This document shows, piece after piece, positions 7,743-11,369 of a stretch of DNA of 11,369 nt (position 1 is its first letter; each line of letters opens with the position of its first letter). The notes under the pieces are model-generated. The model saw only the letters and a program-made list of their open reading frames with translations. It was not told the origin of the DNA and made no database searches. The translations under genes were made by a program, and so were the position numbers. Source of the DNA: CAYVZZ01 sp964456185 (GTDB lineage Bacteria; Pseudomonadota; Gammaproteobacteria; Pseudomonadales; Alcanivoracaceae); the NCBI GenBank assembly GCA_964456185.1, contig CAYVZZ010000069.1:1-11369 (forward strand), in the 5' to 3' direction.

Positions 7743-7758
7743 CCAAGCAACAGCTTGG
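7743..7758 (-). other. Small hairpin between rimM and trmD
   Basis: On the minus-strand mRNA, CCAAGC and GCTTGG (arms 7753-7758 and 7743-7748) pair around a four-base TGTT loop, 2 bases after the rimM stop and 21 bases before the trmD ATG. There is no T tract, so it is not a terminator. It may modulate trmD translation or mRNA stability (inference). In E. coli rimM and trmD are made in much smaller amounts than the ribosomal proteins of the same operon. Confidence 0.4.
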
Positions 7759-7760
7759 TC

Positions 7761-8291
7761 TTAAAAATCGGCATCCCAGTCGACCCGGATGATGCCGCCT
7801 TGCAGATCCACATCAATTACGATCTGGTCTGGCAACCAAGGCAATAGACGCTGTTGTTGGTCAACACTTTGCGCATCGCCTTGTAGCTGCATGACGTCGT
7901 TGGCACCGGTTTCCAACATGCGCTGTACGACGCCTAAATCTTCATCGGCTTGATTGATCACGCGCAGGCCAATGAGGTCGCGCCAATACCAAGTATCGCC
8001 ACCCGACTGGGGCAATACGTCAGCCGGAACGGCAAGATCGTGGCCAACTAATTGTTGTTGCGCCACATCGCGATCATCAATGCCTTGAAAGTGGGCAATC
8101 AGCCCTTTGCCATGCCGCTTGCCTTGGCTGAGCTGCAATAACTGCGGCGCTTGCCGTTTTTTCAGCAGGTAGCACGGCTGGTAACGAAAGATGCCGTCCA
8201 TTGGTTGCGTATGGGAATAGATTTTCACCCATCCTTTAACGCCATAAACCGCCAGCACACGACCGACGGTTACCAACTCGGCTTTCGCCAC
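7761..8291 (-). CDS. rimM: Ribosome maturation factor RimM (16S rRNA processing)
   Basis: 176 residues, normal for the family. It assists maturation of the 30S head by binding ribosomal protein S19 and acts in 16S rRNA processing. The N-terminal beta-barrel domain starts VTVGRVLAVYGVKGWVKIYSHT and includes FQGIDDRDVAQQQLVG. The C-terminal PRC-barrel domain carries WYWRDLIGLRV, LGVVQRMLETGANDVMQL and ends LLPWLPDQIVIDVDL...VDWDADF, very like the E. coli ending VDWDPGF. The start is GTG at 8291, two bases after the rpsP stop, with no visible Shine-Dalgarno, so translation probably depends on coupling to rpsP. That would keep it below the ribosomal proteins in level. Confidence 0.96.
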   Translation of the reverse strand: MAKAELVTVGRVLAVYGVKGWVKIYSHTQPMDGIFRYQPCYLLKKRQAPQLLQLSQGKRHGKGLIAHFQGIDDRDVAQQQLVGHDLAVPADVLPQSGGDTWYWRDLIGLRVINQADEDLGVVQRMLETGANDVMQLQGDAQSVDQQQRLLPWLPDQIVIDVDLQGGIIRVDWDADF

Positions 8292-8293
8292 TA

Positions 8294-8551
8294 TTAACCG
8301 GCAGCTTGCAGCTTACGGTTTTCTTTGATCAGGCTAGCCACGCGATCGGATGTACCAGCACCTTGGCCAACCCAATAATCGATGCGCTCGTCTTCCAAAC
8401 GCAAACGCACTTCACCGCCGCGTGCGCGCGGGTTGAAGAAACCCAAACGTTCAATGTAACGGCCATCGCGGGCGTTACGGCTGTCGGTGACAACCACGTT
8501 GTAGAAAGGACGCTTCTTGGAGCCGGCGCGAGCCAAACGAATCGTTACCAT
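8294..8551 (-). CDS. rpsP: 30S ribosomal protein S16
   Basis: 85 residues against 82 in E. coli. S16 is an early binder of 16S rRNA needed for 30S body assembly. The N-terminus [20 protein letters not shown], followed by [19 protein letters not shown], is diagnostic, and [20 protein letters not shown] closes the fold. It is the first gene of the rpsP-rimM-trmD-rplS operon, with an extended -10 promoter in the 115-base spacer after ffh. The ATG at 8551 has only a weak AGAG about eight bases upstream. Confidence 0.98.
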   Translation of the reverse strand: MVTIRLARAGSKKRPFYNVVVTDSRNARDGRYIERLGFFNPRARGGEVRLRLEDERIDYWVGQGAGTSDRVASLIKENRKLQAAG

Positions 8552-8576
8552 AATTTTGCTCTATTCCAAAAAATTC

Positions 8577-8592
8577 AACTCGAGTTATACCA
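8577..8592 (-). promoter_or_regulatory. Candidate extended -10 promoter of the rpsP operon
   Basis: In the 115-base ffh-rpsP spacer, the minus strand reads TGGTATAAC (8584-8592), an extended -10 (TGn plus TATAAC). No good -35 lies at 17-18 bases, which extended -10 promoters can do without. The 10-base palindrome AACTCGAGTT (8577-8586) overlaps the box and the expected start region. A 6-bp stem (AGCCTG/CAGGTT) lies just upstream. No GC-rich terminator for ffh is seen in the spacer, so read-through from ffh is possible. Confidence 0.45.
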
Positions 8593-8666
8593 ACCTGTTT
8601 TTGCAGGCTGCTTAAAGGCGGCAAATTCTACCGATATCATCGCCGAAAATAAAGTCTTTTATTGGC

Positions 8667-10073
8667 TTATTGCGGCATTCCACCGCCAGGTGGCGTAAAT
8701 CCACCGGGCATGCCGCCCATGCCACCTTGCCCGCCCATCATGCCGCCAAGATTACGCATCATTTGCTTGCCGCCTTTACCGCGCATTTTCTTCATCATTT
8801 TGCTCATCATTTTTTGTTGCTTGAGCAGACGATTTAGATCAGGGATATCCAGCCCGGCACCTTGAGCGATGCGACGTTTCCGCGAACCTTTAACCAGTTT
8901 AGGGTTACGGCGTTCTTGTATGGTCATGGAGTCAATCAGGGCTTCCATGTGCTTCATTTGTTTAAGCGCCGCCGGATCTTGCGCCATTTGTGACATGCCC
9001 CCCAGCCCCGGCAATTTATCGAGCAGGCTGGTCATGCCGCCCATGTTGCGCATCTGCGCAAACTGGTCCTTCATGTCCTCGAAGTTCATGGCGCGGCCTT
9101 TCTTGAACTTCTTGGCCAGCTTTTGCGTCTTCTTCTTGTCGAGTTTGCGCTCGGCTTCTTCGACTAGGGTGAGTACGTCGCCCATGCCGAGAATGCGTGA
9201 GGCAATACGATCCGGATGGAAGGGTTCCAGGGCATCGGTTTTCTCGCCGGTACCGAGAAATTTAATCGGCTTACCGGTAATCGCACGCACCGACAAGGCA
9301 GCACCACCGCGCGAGTCACCATCAGCTTTGGTGAGAATGACACCGGTTAACGGCAATACATCATTAAAGGCACGCGCCGTGTTGGCGGCGTCCTGGCCGG
9401 TCATGGCATCGACCACGAACAGCGTTTCCGTCGGGTTAATCGCGCCGTGCAGGGATTTGATTTCGTCCATCATGTCGTCATCGACATGCAAACGACCGGC
9501 GGTATCGACAATCAACACATCGGCATAGCGCTTTTTGGCTTCTTCCAACGCAGCTTTGGCGATGTCATTGGGCTTTTGTTTAGTGGTTGACGGGAAGAAG
9601 GTCGCGCCAACTTCTTTGGCCACCGTTTCCAGCTGGTCGATCGCCGCCGGACGATAGACGTCGGCGGACACCACCATGACCTTTTTCTTTTCACGCTCTT
9701 GCAGGTAGTTGGCCAGCTTGGCCACGCTGGTGGTTTTACCGGCACCTTGCAGACCCGCCATCAGGATGACAACGGGGGGTTTGGCTTTTAAATCCAGCGC
9801 ATCATTGGCCGCCCCCATGGTGGCAACCAACTCATCGTTGACAATTTTGACGAAAGCTTGGCCGGGGTTGAGGCTTTTCAGCACATCTTGCCCCATGGCC
9901 TTTTGTTTGATTTGTTCAACGAAATCTTTAACGACACTCAATGCTACGTCGGCTTCCAGCAACGCTTTGCGTACCTCGCGCAGGGTATCGCGAATATTGT
10001 CTTCGTTGAGCTGCCCTACCCCGGCAATATTGCGGAGCGATTGGCCAAGGCGGTCGGAAAGCGTATCAAACAT
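8667..10073 (-). CDS. ffh: Signal recognition particle protein Ffh (SRP54)
   Basis: 468 residues. With 4.5S RNA it forms the signal recognition particle, which binds hydrophobic signal sequences on ribosomes and delivers them to FtsY at the membrane. The four-helix N domain occupies about 1-90. The G domain shows the P-loop GLQGAGKTT (107-115), SADVYRPAA (136-144), DTAGR (190-194), TKADGD (248-253) and the linker GMGDV (296-300). The M domain (about 325-430) is methionine-rich and holds the 4.5S-binding helix-turn-helix GSRKRRIAQGAG (396-407). There the second motif is GAG where E. coli has GSG, so residue 406 is Ala instead of Ser. The tail is a Gly/Met-rich stretch rich in GGM repeats. The ATG at 10073 has AGGA seven bases upstream. 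Confidence 0.98.
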   Translation of the reverse strand: MFDTLSDRLGQSLRNIAGVGQLNEDNIRDTLREVRKALLEADVALSVVKDFVEQIKQKAMGQDVLKSLNPGQAFVKIVNDELVATMGAANDALDLKAKPPVVILMAGLQGAGKTTSVAKLANYLQEREKKKVMVVSADVYRPAAIDQLETVAKEVGATFFPSTTKQKPNDIAKAALEEAKKRYADVLIVDTAGRLHVDDDMMDEIKSLHGAINPTETLFVVDAMTGQDAANTARAFNDVLPLTGVILTKADGDSRGGAALSVRAITGKPIKFLGTGEKTDALEPFHPDRIASRILGMGDVLTLVEEAERKLDKKKTQKLAKKFKKGRAMNFEDMKDQFAQMRNMGGMTSLLDKLPGLGGMSQMAQDPAALKQMKHMEALIDSMTIQERRNPKLVKGSRKRRIAQGAGLDIPDLNRLLKQQKMMSKMMKKMRGKGGKQMMRNLGGMMGGQGGMGGMPGGFTPPGGGMPQ

Positions 10074-10098
10074 GCATAAATCCTGATTGGCGATGCAA

Positions 10099-10134
10099 AA
10101 GCTCTATTATAGAGCTTGTGAGCTGACACGTCAC
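10099..10134 (-). promoter_or_regulatory. ffh promoter embedded in a palindrome
   Basis: The minus strand has GTGACG (10129-10134, 4 of 6 matches), a 17-base spacer and a perfect TATAAT (10106-10111). Transcription would begin near 10099, about 25 bases before the ffh ATG. The -10 box is the centre of the perfect inverted repeat AAGCTCTATAATAGAGCTT (10099-10117, 8-base arms, 3-base centre). Read as RNA, the repeat could fold into a hairpin followed by four U and act as a weak terminator of the gene upstream. Confidence 0.6.
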
Positions 10135-10154
10135 CACGGAGATTGAGGCACGGT

Positions 10155-11369
10155 TTACGCCGGTTGTTTTCGCCGTCTGACACGACTAAATACAGGCGGG
10201 TGCAGTTTACTTTCATCGACGTACTGACTGGCGTCGGTGATGTACTCGGCGTGTCCATACTGCCCCAACAGATATTTAATGCGGCGCACAAGGTAGGCAT
10301 CCGCAATGCCGTCAATAACGGGCAGGTTGACGGCCAATCGATGTGCCACCAGCTGCGGCATAATAAAGCTATTGGCAGCGGCAAAAAGGGCATAGTCCAA
10401 GGGATTTGGCTCCACTCCCATCAAGCGTGCTTTATATCGACTGCCGCCTTGCAGGAATACCCGGTTAAAGAAAACTTTGGAGAAGCTGGTTTCCACTTGA
10501 TTGTAAACACGGTCACGCAGGCGTTTTCTGGGTGGTCGATAGGCTTTCATGGTGGACTTAACCAACTGTCCGCAGGTGGCCTCGTCATAGCCTTCGCGCA
10601 GTGTGCCGGTGTAGGCCACCATGGTGTCAAATATACCTTGAGGATCAGGTGGCAAGAGGTCTCGCGGCAACCCCAGCAGATAGCTTTGATAGCGACACAG
10701 CTCGGTAGTCGCGCGCTGTTGGCGCGTAAATTGTTTCTGGCCAGTACGAATAACGCGCGCCGCGTTTAAAAAGGACGGCATATTGCCCGCGGGCATTTGA
10801 TCGACCTGTGGCACTGGAATGCCATATACCGATAAGTCCCACTTCTTCGACCGGGTCAATTGATTAAAACGCACAACCGAGTGCATTAGCCGCACCATGG
10901 CAGCGGCCAGAAAACCGTTACCTTGGCGATCCAGCGCATGCGGTAGCGTGGCGGCAGTGAAGAAGCTGGCGGTTTCATTAATACGCTGGGTACTGGTGTC
11001 TTTTTTCGACAAGGCACCGGTTAATGCCATGGGCAGGCCGGAATATTTGTTCATAAAGGTGGCAACGAATGCCCCGCGAATGGCGAATGGCGTCAAAATA
11101 GCCATATAAGTGCGCCCGACCCGTTGCCCTTGGCGCACCAAATCCATATCAATCCAGTCGGGCACCTGCTCCATGCTGTGAATAAAGTCGTGTAGCTGCT
11201 CTGGTGCCTTATCGACGTTTTCGACCCCCTTCTCACAGGCTTCATGCAACAGCATGATCAAATCACGCATGGAATAGCCGTGGCGCATTAGCGCCGCATA
11301 ACGATCACAAACTGTGTCCCCCAACATGGTATAGAGACGTGCCCGTTCAACCCGATCGTGGTCAGCTAA
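10155..11369 (-). CDS. MpaB / rubber-oxygenase family protein (DUF2236), 5'-incomplete
   Basis: The open frame continues to the right edge without a stop or convincing start. An in-frame ATG at 11327 would give 390 residues but has no Shine-Dalgarno, so the start probably lies outside. Numbered from that Met, residues about 60-350 resemble the catalytic domain shared by fungal MpaB and the latex-clearing protein Lcp: FAIRGAFVATFMNKYSGLPMA (81 on), QRINETASFF (114-123) and AAAMVRLMHSVVRF (141-154). By spacing, His149 matches the axial heme ligand of Lcp, and Arg115 and Thr119 match its conserved Arg/Thr; the Lcp distal lysine position is Glu118. A heme-b oxygenase or related redox enzyme is the best guess; the substrate is unknown, and cleavage of rubber should not be assumed. 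No membrane helix or metal-binding cluster stands out. The C-terminal tail is basic (RVRRRKQPA). It lies upstream of ffh, 81 bases away, and seems functionally unrelated to it. Confidence 0.8.
   Translation of the reverse strand, partial: LADHDRVERARLYTMLGDTVCDRYAALMRHGYSMRDLIMLLHEACEKGVENVDKAPEQLHDFIHSMEQVPDWIDMDLVRQGQRVGRTYMAILTPFAIRGAFVATFMNKYSGLPMALTGALSKKDTSTQRINETASFFTAATLPHALDRQGNGFLAAAMVRLMHSVVRFNQLTRSKKWDLSVYGIPVPQVDQMPAGNMPSFLNAARVIRTGQKQFTRQQRATTELCRYQSYLLGLPRDLLPPDPQGIFDTMVAYTGTLREGYDEATCGQLVKSTMKAYRPPRKRLRDRVYNQVETSFSKVFFNRVFLQGGSRYKARLMGVEPNPLDYALFAAANSFIMPQLVAHRLAVNLPVIDGIADAYLVRRIKYLLGQYGHAEYITDASQYVDESKLHPPVFSRVRRRKQPA

Noticed and set aside
8647..8669. AT-only hairpin (AATAAA/TTTATT) just after the ffh stop
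   Set aside because: The stem has no GC pairs, so it is too weak to call a terminator.
8869..9528. 219-codon plus-strand open frame opposite ffh
   Set aside because: It is a shadow of the well-conserved ffh frame; its protein is Ser/Met-rich nonsense without a family signature.
10143..10769. 208-codon plus-strand open frame opposite the oxygenase-like gene
   Set aside because: It mirrors the coding frame of the DUF2236 gene, whose protein has clear family motifs.

Overview
The window reads as a chromosomal housekeeping segment of a gammaproteobacterium. The evidence is the block ffh-rpsP-rimM-trmD-rplS together with xerD-hom-thrC, an arrangement known from Pseudomonas-like gammaproteobacteria, plus protein sequences (Ffh, RimM, TrmD, S16, L19, XerD) that resemble the E. 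coli and Pseudomonas versions throughout. Base composition looks moderately GC-rich and even by eye. I cannot name a genus. No transposase, integron, phage gene, CRISPR array, tRNA or rRNA is visible, and no gene-free stretch exceeds 150 bases.

Layout, left to right: (1) 1-1642, minus strand: a slipin/stomatin-type SPFH protein (cut by the window edge) directly downstream of a long NfeD-family membrane serine protease. This is the classic protease-substrate pair. (2) 1643-1789: a spacer holding the thrC terminator and a candidate nfeD promoter with a small palindrome. (3) 1790-4213, minus: hom and thrC, the homoserine-to-threonine branch. Hom carries a C-terminal ACT domain. (4) 4293-5225, minus: xerD, the tyrosine recombinase that resolves chromosome dimers, placed next to hom with no dsbC between them. 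(5) 5372-6490, plus: the only plus-strand gene, a six-helix membrane diguanylate cyclase with a GGEEF active site and an intact RxxD inhibitory site. It is divergent from xerD and convergent with rplS. A bidirectional terminator (6510-6539) separates it from rplS. (6) 6562-8551, minus: rpsP-rimM-trmD-rplS, the ribosomal protein, 16S maturation and tRNA m1G37 methylation operon. (7) 8667-10073, minus: ffh, the signal recognition particle GTPase, with a good sigma70 promoter. (8) 10155 to the window end, minus: a 5'-incomplete protein of the MpaB/rubber-oxygenase (DUF2236) family, the least understood gene here.

Functionally these are mostly independent core modules: membrane quality control, threonine synthesis, chromosome segregation, c-di-GMP signalling, ribosome assembly and decoding, and membrane protein targeting. 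I found no convincing new multi-gene system. The points most worth a second look are the DUF2236 heme-oxygenase-like gene, the sensor-like membrane domain of the diguanylate cyclase, the absence of dsbC at its usual place, a Ser-to-Ala change in the RNA-binding motif of Ffh, and a perfect palindrome wrapped around the ffh -10 box.
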